A DNA stretch of 64,000 nt, from assembly GCF_005222755.1 (NCBI RefSeq), contig NZ_STGD01000002.1:124001-188000 (forward strand), read 5' to 3'. Each line of letters starts with the position of its first letter. Position 1 is the stretch's first letter. The notes beneath the pieces were generated by a model, which had not been told where the DNA came from, did no database searches, and saw nothing but the letters and a program-made list of their open reading frames with translations. The position numbers and the translations under genes were made by a program. The DNA is from Roseomonas sp. HF4. GTDB lineage: Bacteria; Pseudomonadota; Alphaproteobacteria; Acetobacterales; Acetobacteraceae. Positions 25,855 through 34,231 of the stretch are shown in pieces.

Positions 25855-26838
25855 CTAGTTGTAGGGAACGAAGGCCGCCGCGGCCGCGGCCTGCCCCGCG
25901 CCGCCGCGCAGCGCCAGCCCGAGCAGCAGCCGCGCCTTGAGCCCGGACAGCAGGCCGGCGGGGACTACGCCGCGACGCAGCAGGTCGATCTCGCCCCCGG
26001 CATAGCCGTAGGTCCGGGTGAAGACAGGGCCCGCCGGCGGACGGGCGGCCAGCACCACCGGCATGCGTGCGGCGAGGTCCCCGAGCGCCTCGGCGGCGCC
26101 GGCCGGCACGTGGCCCGCGCCCATGCCCTCGATCACGGCGCCGGCATAGCCGAGCCCCGGCAGCGCGCCGAGCAGCCTGCCGTCGTCGCCCATGCCCCAG
26201 CGCAGCAGGGCGACCTGCCGCAGCGGGCCGCCATGGGCCGGCAGCGTCGGCAGCCGCGCCACGCGCGCGAGAAGCCGCGGGCGGCCCTCGGCCACGACGC
26301 CGATGGGCCCCAGCGCCGGGGAGGCGAAGGCCGATGGCAGCGCGGTGTGGGACTTCTGCACGAAGCGCGCCGCATGGATGTCGTAGTTCAGCACCACGAG
26401 GGTTCCGAGCCCGCGCGCCTCCGCGCTGGCCGCGACGCGCGCGGCGGCAAGCAGGTTGGCCGGCCCGTCCGCACCCGGCGCATCGGCGCCCCGCATCGCC
26501 CCGGTCACGACGACCGGTCGGTCGCCTGGCACCAGCAGGTCTAGCAGGAAGGCGGATTCCTCGATCGTGTCGGTGCCCTGGACGACGACGGCGCCGTCCG
26601 CGCCGGCGGCGAAGGCATCCTCGATCCGCCGCGCGACATCCAGGATGTGATCCGGCGTGAGGGAGGGGCTCGGCAGGCGCGCGGGGCTGGCGGCCTCGAT
26701 CTCGGCCACCTCCGCGAGCGCCGGCACGGCGGCCACGAGGTCCGCCGCGCCGAGGGTCGGCGCGATGCCGCCTGCCTCCGTCGGCAGCATCGTGATCGTG
26801 CCGCCGAGGGAGAGGACAAGGAGGCGCTTCCGGCTCAC
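25855..26838 (-). CDS. asparaginase
   Basis: A 327-residue L-asparaginase/glutaminase-asparaginase family enzyme converting Asn to Asp and ammonia. Catalytic threonines are in place: LGGTITML (T14) and VQGTDTIEES (T89, D90), with the usual lysine in the FVQKSHTALPSAF region. No signal peptide is seen, so it is probably cytoplasmic (type I-like). The GTG start at 26838 overlaps the MFS stop (GTGA) and gives the correct N-terminus; the much longer open frame upstream is out of frame with the MFS gene and not real. It is translated with the MFS transporter and lies in one run with glutaminase. Confidence 0.87.
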   Translation of the reverse strand: MSRKRLLVLSLGGTITMLPTEAGGIAPTLGAADLVAAVPALAEVAEIEAASPARLPSPSLTPDHILDVARRIEDAFAAGADGAVVVQGTDTIEESAFLLDLLVPGDRPVVVTGAMRGADAPGADGPANLLAAARVAASAEARGLGTLVVLNYDIHAARFVQKSHTALPSAFASPALGPIGVVAEGRPRLLARVARLPTLPAHGGPLRQVALLRWGMGDDGRLLGALPGLGYAGAVIEGMGAGHVPAGAAEALGDLAARMPVVLAARPPAGPVFTRTYGYAGGEIDLLRRGVVPAGLLSGLKARLLLGLALRGGAGQAAAAAAFVPYN

Positions 26839-28493
26839 GCAGCCGGCTCCTCCCGTCGTGCGGCGGGGCCCCGCGGCTGGATGCCGTCCGGGATCTCGCC
26901 CGGCCGGTAGGCCGGCAGCCGGCTTGCGGGGATGATGGCCAGCGCCGCGACCACGGCCATGATCAGGAGGCCGATCTTGAGCGCCTGCAGGCGCGCCTCG
27001 GTGTTGACGCGCACCGCCTCGGCCACCTGCTCGGGCGCGGCGCCCGTTCGCTCCATGATGCCGAGCAGCCGGTCGTTCGAGACGAAGTTGATGCTGTCGA
27101 GGTCGATCTGCGACACGATCACGGGCGGCAGCTGCGGGTTCTCCGCGATGCGGTACATGATGCCGGCGGACAGCAGCCCGACCAGCAGCGCGCCGGCCAC
27201 CGCCGTGCCGACGCCGGCCGCGAGGTTCTGCGTCGTGCCACGGAGCGACCCGACATCGCCGGCCAGTTCCTTGGGCGCGGCCGTCACCAGCACGTTGAAC
27301 ACCAGCGTCACCAGCGCGCCCTGGCCCACGCCGAAGGTGATGAGGCCGAGCATCACCGGCACGGCCGACCAATCGTTGCGCACCACCCAGGCCAGCCAGA
27401 GCAGCCCCACGACGCAGAGCGCGAAGCCGCCCTGCGCGATGCGCCGCGGCGGGACCTTGTCGTAGAGCCGCACCACCAGCATGGCGGTGAAGAAGACCGT
27501 GAGGTTGAAGGGCATCATCGCGATCGCTGTCTCGATCGGCGTGCGGCCCTGCACGATCTGGATATAGAGGGGCACGGAGAAGTTCAGCATGGCCTCGAGC
27601 GAGACCACGGTGAACATGGCATAGACCGCGGCGCGTTCCTCGGCCGAGGTGATGACGCGCAGGTCGAGCAGCGGCGTGCCGCCCTTCTCGGCCACCCGGC
27701 GGCACCAGCGGATGAAGACCTGCAGCAGGATCGCGCCGGTCACGATCATCAGCGGCGCGGGCGACATGCCGAGGACGTCGAAGGGCGCGCCCGGCCGCGC
27801 GACGCCGAGGCCCCAGCGGTTCAGGTTGTTGAAGCCGAACACCACCAGGATGATGGCGGCCGCGGCGAGCACGACGCCGACGACGTCGATCCTGACCTCG
27901 GGCCGCGCGTCCTCGGGCTTCAGCCTGAACGACAGCCAGAGCACCACGCCGGATGCCACGACAAGGATGCCGAAGACCGGCCGCCAACCGACGAAGGTGC
28001 TGAGCAGGCCGCCGATCAGGAAGGCCGCGACGCCGGCCGCCGCGCGCGCGGAGCCAAGCGCGCCGACGGCGGTCGCCTGCTGCGCCCCGCGATAGTGGTG
28101 CGCGATCAGCGCCACGAGCGCAGGCACGATCACCGCGGCGGCGAGGCCCGCCAGGAGCTGCGCGGACAGCATCACGACCGCCGCCGGCGCGACCACCATC
28201 AGCACCTGCGCGAAGGCGAAGACCGCGATCACGGCCCGGAACACCTGCGTCGAGCCGAAGCGCTGCACGAGCTTCGCCCCCAGCATCACGAAGCCCGCGA
28301 CCGAGAGCGAGTACATCACGATGCCGGTCGCGATGGTGGTCGGCGGCACGCCGAAGGACGCGACCATGCCGGAGAGCGAGACCGGGAGCGCCGCGACATT
28401 GAACGACATCAGCATCTGGCCGAGCGCGATCGCGATCATCGGCACCCAGGATTCGCGGGCGTCGCCGGGCGGCGCGGTGGCTGTGCTGCTCAT
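26835..28493 (-). CDS. MFS transporter, DHA2-like (14 helices)
   Basis: A 552-residue major facilitator protein with about 14 helices, the size of the DHA2 drug:H+ antiporter branch. Features: helix-1 start SWVPMIAIALGQMLMSFN, a positively charged loop around VQRFGS after helix 2 and GSARAAAGVAAFLIGG in helix 5. The C-terminal tail is unusually long and ends in a Pro/Arg-rich stretch. Lying between glutaminase and asparaginase with a 4-bp overlap, it may move an amino acid or amide rather than a drug; that is inference from context. Confidence 0.84.
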   Translation of the reverse strand: MSSTATAPPGDARESWVPMIAIALGQMLMSFNVAALPVSLSGMVASFGVPPTTIATGIVMYSLSVAGFVMLGAKLVQRFGSTQVFRAVIAVFAFAQVLMVVAPAAVVMLSAQLLAGLAAAVIVPALVALIAHHYRGAQQATAVGALGSARAAAGVAAFLIGGLLSTFVGWRPVFGILVVASGVVLWLSFRLKPEDARPEVRIDVVGVVLAAAAIILVVFGFNNLNRWGLGVARPGAPFDVLGMSPAPLMIVTGAILLQVFIRWCRRVAEKGGTPLLDLRVITSAEERAAVYAMFTVVSLEAMLNFSVPLYIQIVQGRTPIETAIAMMPFNLTVFFTAMLVVRLYDKVPPRRIAQGGFALCVVGLLWLAWVVRNDWSAVPVMLGLITFGVGQGALVTLVFNVLVTAAPKELAGDVGSLRGTTQNLAAGVGTAVAGALLVGLLSAGIMYRIAENPQLPPVIVSQIDLDSINFVSNDRLLGIMERTGAAPEQVAEAVRVNTEARLQALKIGLLIMAVVAALAIIPASRLPAYRPGEIPDGIQPRGPAARREEPAA

Positions 28494-28542
28494 TCTCTCG
28501 TCTCCCTGCGACTGTGCCGGCCGCGCCGCCGTCCGGCGCGGA

Positions 28543-29547
28543 TCATGCCTCCGGGCGGGAGGCGAAGAGGTTGAGCCCGAGCCGCTCCGACAGGAAGCGC
28601 GTCACGAGCTGCCCGCGCACGCTGTTCCCCGCGGCGTCGAGCGGCGGCGAGAACACGCCGAGCCCACCCTTGCCGGGCGCGATCGTCACGATGCCGCCCG
28701 CGACGCCGCTTTTCCCGGGCAGCCCGATCTCGTAGAGCCAGTCGCCCGACTGCTCGTAAAGGCCGGCCGTCGCCATGACGGCCAGGACGCGGCGGCAGCG
28801 GTCCGCATCCACCACGCGTTCCTTCGTGACCGGGTTCACGCCGCCATCGGCCAGCGTGGCGCCCATGACCGCGAGGTCGCGCGCCGTGACGGCCAGCGCA
28901 CATTGGCGCGTGTAGATGTCGGTCGCCTCGTCCGGGTCGGAATACATCCGGCCATAGCCCTCCAGCAGGCGGGCAATCCCCTGGTTGCGCTGGTTCGTGG
29001 CCGCCTCCGAGGCGTAGACCTCCTCGTCCACCGCGAGGTCGCGGCCGGCGAAGCGCGACAGGCCCTCCTGGATGAAGCGCCAGCGTTCCTCGGCATTGGC
29101 GCCGGGGGCGAGGCTCGTGGTCGCGATCGCCCCGGCATTGACCATGGGGTTCATGGTGCGGTCGGCGTTGAGCTCGATCGCCATGACCGAGTTGAAGGGC
29201 AGGCCGGTGGCGTTCACGCCGACCGCCGCCCGGGCGCGGCCGCCGCCCAGCGCCTGGCAGACCAGGGCGAAGACGAAGGGCTTCGAGATGCTCTGGATCG
29301 AGAAGGCTCGGTCCGCGTCGCCGGTGGCGAAGACGCCGCCATTCACGCCGGCGACGCAGATCCCGAACCAGTCAGGCCGCGCGGCGGCGAGGGCGGGGAT
29401 ATAGTCGGCCACGCTGCCCTCGGCGACGTCCCGGTAGCGCGCATGGGCTTCCTCCGCCAGGGCGGCGACCGCCACGGCATCCGGAAGGGAGCCCGTGGAG
29501 ACGATTGCCGGGCCGAGGGGTTCGTCCGCATGGAGGCGGTCATGCAT
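28543..29547 (-). CDS. glsA: glutaminase A
   Basis: A 334-residue serine-dependent glutaminase (beta-lactamase fold) releasing ammonia from glutamine. The catalytic pair is in FSIQSISKP (S86, K89); other family blocks are LPFNSVMAIE, NPMVNAGAIAT, NQRNQGIARLLE and GLPGKSGVAGG. ATG 29547 was preferred; a GTG at 29604 would add 19 residues not typical of the family. It is 49 bp upstream of the MFS gene, and a divergent AraC regulator lies 268 bp upstream. Glutaminase releases ammonia and can serve acid resistance or amide catabolism. Confidence 0.9.
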   Translation of the reverse strand: MHDRLHADEPLGPAIVSTGSLPDAVAVAALAEEAHARYRDVAEGSVADYIPALAAARPDWFGICVAGVNGGVFATGDADRAFSIQSISKPFVFALVCQALGGGRARAAVGVNATGLPFNSVMAIELNADRTMNPMVNAGAIATTSLAPGANAEERWRFIQEGLSRFAGRDLAVDEEVYASEAATNQRNQGIARLLEGYGRMYSDPDEATDIYTRQCALAVTARDLAVMGATLADGGVNPVTKERVVDADRCRRVLAVMATAGLYEQSGDWLYEIGLPGKSGVAGGIVTIAPGKGGLGVFSPPLDAAGNSVRGQLVTRFLSERLGLNLFASRPEA

Positions 29548-29815
29548 CGCAGGCTGGCCCCTTGTGGCGCGATGGAAGCACCGCCCCGCCGCCGTGAAGG
29601 TCACGGCGCGGCCGGGCGACCCCGATCTGGTCGAGCATGACGCAGGCTAACAGGCGGCCGGGCCGGGCGAACCCGCAGAGCGTCCCTGCCCTGGGCAAAG
29701 CGTATCAATCCTCGCATCCGGCACGGCCCAGCGTGTAAGACCCGTCCGTCGGCGGCTCGATGCTAGGCCGGAGCGGTTCGGCCGGGCCGATCATTCAACC
29801 TGGGGAAGAAAACGC

Positions 29816-30913
29816 ATGACGGCGATCAGCGGCGCGCCACCTGCGCGTTCCCCCGACCTCCGCGCCACGCCGGCGACCTTGCCGGCGCAGGACGCTCCGA
29901 GGGCGGTCCGCCCCGTCGTCTTTTCGACCAAAGGCCTCCCCGCCTCCCAGCAATTCGAGGCGTGGCGGGAACAATGCGCGCCGGTGCTCGACATGGAGCC
30001 CATGCCGGGCCAGCAGGACGGCTACGCGGCGATGCACCGGGTGTGGAAACTCGGCGCCATGGCGCTCAGCCACGTCCATGCGGCGCCCGCGCGCTTCCAT
30101 CGCTCGGCGCGACACATCCGCCGGGATTCCATTGACCACTGGATCATTTCCTACGTCCGCACCGGCAGCCAGACGATCCGCGCCGGCACCAGCGTGACGG
30201 CGACATCGCCGCGGTCCCCGCACATCCTGGCCATGCACGAGCCCCTGGAAGGCCAGCGGGAGACCGTCGAATGGCTGGCGCTGTTCGTCTCGCGGGACCT
30301 GTTTCCGGAATTGGCCCCCATGATCGACGCCGCGACCGGACGGCCGATCGACGGCGCCCTCGGAGGGCTGTTCGGCAGCTACCTGGACCGCCTCGTCGAT
30401 GTCATGCCCTTGATGACGGAAGCCGAGTTGCCGCGCGCCGCCGAGGCCACCCGCGCGATGATCGCGGCCTGCGTCGCGCCAAGCGGGGCGACCCAGGAAG
30501 CCGCGCGCACGCACATGGAGAGCACGCGCCTCGCCAGGCTGCGCGGGATCATCCGGCAGAACCTGCGCTCGCCGACGCTCGCGCCCCGGCGGCTCTGCAG
30601 CCTCGGCGGCGTCTCCCGGTCGCAGCTCTACCGGCTGTTCGAGCCTTTGGGCGGGGTCGCCCGGTACATCCAGGCGGAGCGGCTGCGCCACATCCACCGG
30701 GCGCTCTGCGAGCCGTCGGACAGGCGCGACATCGTACGGATCGCCGAAGACCACGGCTTCTACGATGCCTCGACCTTCAGCCGGGCCTTCCGGCGCGAAT
30801 TCGGTGCAACGCCGACCGAGGTGCGGCGCGCGGCGCAAGCCGGCGAACGCAACGCACCGATCCGGCAGGCGGCTGCCGCGCATGGCTTCACCGAGATCCT
30901 GCGGACGCTTTAG
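29816..30913 (+). CDS. AraC-family transcriptional regulator
   Basis: A 365-residue regulator. The N-terminal two thirds form a ligand-binding-like domain starting with the QFEAWREQCAPVL motif typical of the AraC_binding_2 group. The C-terminal 100 residues (about 240-335) hold two helix-turn-helix units: GGVSRSQLYRLFEPLGG and IAEDHGFYDASTFSRAFRREFG. The ligand is unknown. It diverges from glsA, so the glutaminase-MFS-asparaginase run is the likely target. The 268 bp between them must contain both promoters. A Pro/Ala-rich tail precedes the N-terminal domain. Confidence 0.86.
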   Translation: MTAISGAPPARSPDLRATPATLPAQDAPRAVRPVVFSTKGLPASQQFEAWREQCAPVLDMEPMPGQQDGYAAMHRVWKLGAMALSHVHAAPARFHRSARHIRRDSIDHWIISYVRTGSQTIRAGTSVTATSPRSPHILAMHEPLEGQRETVEWLALFVSRDLFPELAPMIDAATGRPIDGALGGLFGSYLDRLVDVMPLMTEAELPRAAEATRAMIAACVAPSGATQEAARTHMESTRLARLRGIIRQNLRSPTLAPRRLCSLGGVSRSQLYRLFEPLGGVARYIQAERLRHIHRALCEPSDRRDIVRIAEDHGFYDASTFSRAFRREFGATPTEVRRAAQAGERNAPIRQAAAAHGFTEILRTL

Positions 30914-31086
30914 CGGAAGGGCGCAGGTCGAGACCTCACGACCCCCGCCGCAAAGATGCCTGCGGGCGAAGGCGGAGCTCCGCCGCCCTCCACCGGAGAA
31001 ACGTCCGACCGGACGGAACCGCGGCACGGCCCCTCCCCCCGATCGGACACGAGCGGCTTCGGTGCCTCAGTTTTCCGGCGCCAGCA

Positions 31087-31116
31087 ATCCGATCAGATGC
31101 TCCCACCTGATCGGAT
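31087..31116. repeat. perfect 10-bp inverted repeat, 10-nt spacer
   Basis: ATCCGATCAG at 31087-31096 and CTGATCGGAT at 31107-31116 are exact reverse complements around a 10-nt spacer. The repeat is not followed by a T-run on either strand, so it is not a simple terminator. It could be an operator, a REP-like element or part of a short coding sequence on the minus strand. The geometry is certain; the role is unknown. Confidence 0.7.
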
Positions 31117-31258
31117 GCTGTTCCGGGTCATGCCAGCGGTCGAATGCTTCGACCTCTGGCATTCGCTTTTTCGTGCCCTCAGGCGCGTCGTGCCGAAGGC
31201 ACGCCTGCGGCGTGACGCGGAACCCTCCGGGCTCCTTGGCGTTCGCCGGACTGCCGGC

Positions 31259-31300
31259 GGGCCGCATTCGCGGCCCCGGCGCGAGTCAAAGTCTCGTGCC
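31259..31300 (-). terminator. pair of hairpins just downstream of the Bug-receptor gene
   Basis: GGGCCGC-attc-GCGGCCC (31259-31276) and GGCGCGAG-tcaaagt-CTCGTGCC (31278-31300, one G-T pair) lie 8-49 bp beyond the receptor stop. They are strong stems but lack a T-run, so intrinsic termination is doubtful; RNA 3'-end protection is an alternative. Confidence 0.35.
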
Positions 31301-31307
31301 GTTCGTA

Positions 31308-32294
31308 TCAGTCGACCGTCGCGCCCGAGCGGCGCACCACCTCGGCCCAGCGCGCCACGTCGCGCGCCATGATCTCGCGGAACTGCTCGGGGCTGTTCGG
31401 CGCCGCGGGCGGGCTGATCGCCTGGTTCTGCACCAGCCATTCGCGGAAATCGGGCGCCGAGATGATGCGGTTCACCTCCGTGTTCATCCGCCGCACGATC
31501 GGCTCCGGAAGGTTGGCCGGCCCGAACAGGGCGTACCAGGTGCTGGTGTCGATCGGCTCGATGCCGCAGGCCTCGGCGGCGGTCGGGACGTCGGGCAGCG
31601 CTGCGAGCCGCTGCGGTGTCATCACCGCCAGCGCGCGCACCTGGCCCTGGCGGATCGGGCCCATCGCCGCGCCGGTCTGGTTGAAGAAGACATCCGTGTC
31701 CCCCGCGAGCAGCGCCGCGATGGCCCCGGGCTGGCCGCGATAGGGCACGTGCAGCATCTCGACGGATGCCGCGTTCTGGAAGATGACGCCGGCGAGGTGC
31801 GTGGACGCGCCATTGCCCGTGGAGCCGAAGGTCACCGCCTGTGCGCGAGCGCGCGCCGCCGTCAGGAAATCCTGGCAGGTGCGGAAGTTCGGCCGCTTCT
31901 CGGGGTTCACGATCATGACGTTCGGCACGTCGCCCAGCAGCACGACCGGGGTGAAGTCCTGCGTCACGTTGTAGGAGAGCCGGCGGTAGAGCGCGGCATT
32001 GATCGCATGCGTGCCGGCGGTGCCGAAGTAGAAGATGTAGCCGTCGGCCGGCTGCCGCGCGACATGCTCGGCGCCGATGGTGCCGCCCGCGCCCGAGCGG
32101 TTGTCCACCACCACGGGCTGCCCGAGCGCGCGGGAGAGCGGTTCCGCGAGGCGCCGCGCATAGATGTCGGTGCCGGCGCCGTTCGGGAAGCCGCCCATGA
32201 TGGTGATGGGGCGGCTTGGCCAGGCGCCTTGCGCCAACGCAGGCAGCGCGGCGCTTGCGGCAATGGCCGCGGCGATCAACGTACGCTTCATCAT
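31308..32294 (-). CDS. Bug/TctC-family tripartite tricarboxylate-type solute receptor
   Basis: A 328-residue periplasmic binding protein. The signal peptide ends at ALAQG (about residue 22). Family motifs are clear: WPSRPITIM at the mature start, VVDNRSGAGGTIGAE, GSTGNGASTHLAG, VPYRGQPGAIAALLAGDTD and ALPDVPTAAE. Such receptors bind carboxylates and feed TctAB permeases, but no tctAB genes are nearby, so it is an orphan receptor. The first of two adjacent ATGs (32294) was chosen because the aaggag site is 9 bases upstream of it. It diverges from the racemase-family gene across 187 bp, suggesting shared control. Confidence 0.88.
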   Translation of the reverse strand: MMKRTLIAAAIAASAALPALAQGAWPSRPITIMGGFPNGAGTDIYARRLAEPLSRALGQPVVVDNRSGAGGTIGAEHVARQPADGYIFYFGTAGTHAINAALYRRLSYNVTQDFTPVVLLGDVPNVMIVNPEKRPNFRTCQDFLTAARARAQAVTFGSTGNGASTHLAGVIFQNAASVEMLHVPYRGQPGAIAALLAGDTDVFFNQTGAAMGPIRQGQVRALAVMTPQRLAALPDVPTAAEACGIEPIDTSTWYALFGPANLPEPIVRRMNTEVNRIISAPDFREWLVQNQAISPPAAPNSPEQFREIMARDVARWAEVVRRSGATVD

Positions 32295-32481
32295 GGTCCC
32301 GGTCTCCTTGGCAGGGTCGTGGCGGTTTCTGGGTGGGCCCGCTGGGCCTGCATCATCGTATTCCGCTTCGGCGAAATCGGCACCAGGCCGCATCGCACCG
32401 TGGCCGCCCTGCGACGGCATCCTGGACTGGCAGCGGGTGGGCCACTGCGCGTCAGGCGGAAAACGCTGTAGCCTTCCCCGG

Positions 32482-33231
32482 ATGAACGACGCCTCCCCTG
32501 CCCCGGGCCTCGCGCGGATCGCGCGCGGCGGGAAGACCGTCTATGGCGCGAGCCTCGGCGTGATCATGCTCGAGACGCGGTTTCCCCGCATACCGGGCGA
32601 CATCGGCAACGGCGAGAGCTGGCCCTTTCCCGTGCTGTTCCGCACCGTGCCCGGCGCCACGGCCAGGCGCGTGGTGCTCGAAGGCGCCCACGGCCTGCTG
32701 CCGGACTTCATCGCCGCGGCGCAGGACCTGGTGGCGCTGGGCGCGGATGCCATCACCACCTCCTGCGGCTTCCTCGTGGTTTTCCAGAAGGAGATCGCGG
32801 CAGCGGTCGGCGTGCCGGTGGCGACCTCGGCGCTGCTGCAGGTGCCCTGGGTGGAGGCGCTGCTGCCCTCCGGCCGGCGCGTCGGCGTCATCACCGCGAG
32901 CCGCCCTTCCCTGTCGTCGGCGCATTTCGCCGCGGCGGGCATGGCAGCGGACACGCCGGTCATCGGCATCGAAGGCGGGCGCGAGCTCTATCGCGTGCTG
33001 GTGACGGGGGAGAAGCCGGACCTCGACGCGGCGGCGGCCGAGCAGGACATCCTGGATGCCGGACGCGCGCTGGTCGCCGCGCACCCCGAGGTCGGCGCGA
33101 TCGTCCTGGAATGCACGAACATGCCGCCCTATGCCGCCGCGCTGCAGGACGCGCTCGGCCTGCCGGTGCACGACGTTCTCTCGCTCGGCCGCTGGCTCCA
33201 GGCGGGGCTGAGGCCGCGCCGCTTCGCCTGA
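32482..33231 (+). CDS. aspartate/glutamate/hydantoin racemase-family protein
   Basis: A 249-residue protein of the Asp/Glu racemase superfamily. The two cysteine positions expected for a cofactor-free racemase or decarboxylase are present: TTSCGFL (about residue 94) and LECTNMP (about residue 214). The N-terminal GVIMLETRFPRIPGDIGN stretch resembles family proteins annotated as aspartate/glutamate racemase-like; maleate isomerase and arylmalonate decarboxylase are related. The substrate is not predictable. It is divergent from the Bug receptor, which may supply the substrate. Its stop and the flagellin stop abut exactly (TGATCA at 33229-33234). Confidence 0.78.
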   Translation: MNDASPAPGLARIARGGKTVYGASLGVIMLETRFPRIPGDIGNGESWPFPVLFRTVPGATARRVVLEGAHGLLPDFIAAAQDLVALGADAITTSCGFLVVFQKEIAAAVGVPVATSALLQVPWVEALLPSGRRVGVITASRPSLSSAHFAAAGMAADTPVIGIEGGRELYRVLVTGEKPDLDAAAAEQDILDAGRALVAAHPEVGAIVLECTNMPPYAAALQDALGLPVHDVLSLGRWLQAGLRPRRFA

Positions 33232-34065
33232 TCAGCCCTGGAACAGGCTGAGGAGCGACTGCGGCGCCTGGTTGGCGATGGAGAGCGACTGCGTGCCAAG
33301 CTGCTGGCGGATCTGCAGCGCCTGCAGGCGCGCGGATTCCTTGGCAAGGTCGGCGTCGATCAGCGCGCCGAGGCCGGATTCCAGCGCATCCAGCTTGTCG
33401 CGGTTGTAGCCGATCTGCGCATCCACGTAGCGGCTGTCGGAGCCGTACTGGTTCAGCGCGTTGGCGATGACCGTGTTGATCAGGCCCCAATCCCCGCCGG
33501 CGGCCAGCGCCGCCTGAGCGCCCGCGGCATCCGTCGGCGCGGTGGCGACGACCATCGTGCCGAGCCCGTCCACGGAGGTCAGCGTGTAGGTCGTGCCGGC
33601 CTCGTTGCGGGTGGTGACGATGTCGCCGCCTTCGGGCGGGGTCGTCGAGAGCAGCGTGCGGCCGTTGTACGTACTGTCGGTGATGAAGTTCTCGATCTGC
33701 GTGCGGAGCGCGCCGTACTGCGCTTCGTACTGGGCGCGCTGGTCCGCGTTCAGCGTGTCGTCGGCCAGGCGGACCAGCGTCTCGCGCACCTTGATCATGG
33801 TGTCGGAGACCTTGCGCAGGCCGGCGAGCGCCGTGTCGAGCACGCCCTTCACGCCGCCCAGCTGCTCGTTCGCGGCGGTGAGGCCCGCGACGTCGGCCCG
33901 CACTGACTGCGCCACCGCGAAGGCCGCACCGTCGTCCTTGGCATCGGAGACGCGATAACCGGTGGAGACGCGCTTCTGCGTGGTGTTCAGCGCCTCATTC
34001 GTGCGGTTCAGCGACTGCAGCGTCACCATGGCGCCGAGATTCGTGTTCACGGAATTGAGGCTCAT
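33232..34065 (-). CDS. flagellin
   Basis: A 277-residue flagellin, short and without the variable D2/D3 domains. The N-terminal D0/D1 helix (SLNSVNTNLGAMVTLQSLNR, then STGYRVSDAKDDGAAFAVAQ) and the C-terminal helix (IGYNRDKLDALESGLGALIDADLAKESARL, ending QAPQSLLSLFQG) are both intact. The D1 helices follow the alphaproteobacterial pattern. The gene stands alone with no other flagellar gene in the window. Its leader holds a 17-nt palindrome 20-36 bases before the start codon. Confidence 0.93.
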   Translation of the reverse strand: MSLNSVNTNLGAMVTLQSLNRTNEALNTTQKRVSTGYRVSDAKDDGAAFAVAQSVRADVAGLTAANEQLGGVKGVLDTALAGLRKVSDTMIKVRETLVRLADDTLNADQRAQYEAQYGALRTQIENFITDSTYNGRTLLSTTPPEGGDIVTTRNEAGTTYTLTSVDGLGTMVVATAPTDAAGAQAALAAGGDWGLINTVIANALNQYGSDSRYVDAQIGYNRDKLDALESGLGALIDADLAKESARLQALQIRQQLGTQSLSIANQAPQSLLSLFQG

Positions 34066-34085
34066 GGGGGTTTTCCCTTCACGCT

Positions 34086-34102
34086 GGCGGGATATTCCCG
34101 CC
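34086..34102 (-). promoter_or_regulatory. palindrome in the flagellin leader
   Basis: GGCGGGA-ata-TCCCGCC on the transcribed strand is a perfect 7-bp dyad around 3 nt, 20 bases before the flagellin ATG and just upstream of its gaaggg ribosome site. It could be an mRNA hairpin controlling translation or stability (alphaproteobacterial flagellin leaders are known targets of FlbT), or an operator. Function is inferred. Confidence 0.45.
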
Positions 34103-34170
34103 GTCGCCCCACTGTGGCGGGCGAAGGTGAAGGGATTGCTAATCGCGCGGTGGAAAAACGCAGATGCCGC

Positions 34171-34208
34171 AAAAAAGAATGGCCCCGCAGCCTGGCGGCG
34201 GCGGGGCC
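34171..34208 (-). terminator. intrinsic terminator of the cold-shock protein gene
   Basis: On the minus strand, GGCCCCGC - 12-nt loop - GCGGGGCC is followed by attcttttttg. A perfect 8-bp GC stem and a six-T run, 24 bp after the stop of the cold-shock gene, form a textbook terminator and the clearest one in the window. It separates that gene from flagellin. Confidence 0.88.
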
Positions 34209-34231
34209 CGTTCGGACGATCCCGTGCGGGA

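Larger units (their letters stand above)
30914..31307. other. 394-bp intergenic region with several inverted repeats and a possible small ORF
   Basis: This lies between convergent AraC and Bug-receptor genes. It has a GGCGGAGCTCCGCC palindrome (30971-30984) near the AraC end, a perfect 10-bp inverted repeat (31087-31116), a CGTGCC-gaa-GGCACG stem (31189-31203), and two further hairpins next to the receptor gene (31259-31300). Its middle (31070-31180) is less G+C-rich than the surroundings. On the minus strand 31067-31267 is open for 66 codons; its last 31 residues (from MPEVEAFDRWHDPEQ to LLAPEN) look protein-like, but no family was recognised. It may be a dispersed repeat. Confidence 0.5.

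Noticed and set aside
26839..27987. N-terminal extension of asparaginase through the MFS gene
   Set aside because: It is an out-of-frame shadow of the transporter. The GTG at 26838 gives the normal asparaginase N-terminus and a GTGA overlap.
33229..33234. TGATCA at the convergent stops of the racemase-family and flagellin genes as a possible regulatory site
   Set aside because: It is simply two stop codons abutting on opposite strands; no hairpin or T-run extends it.
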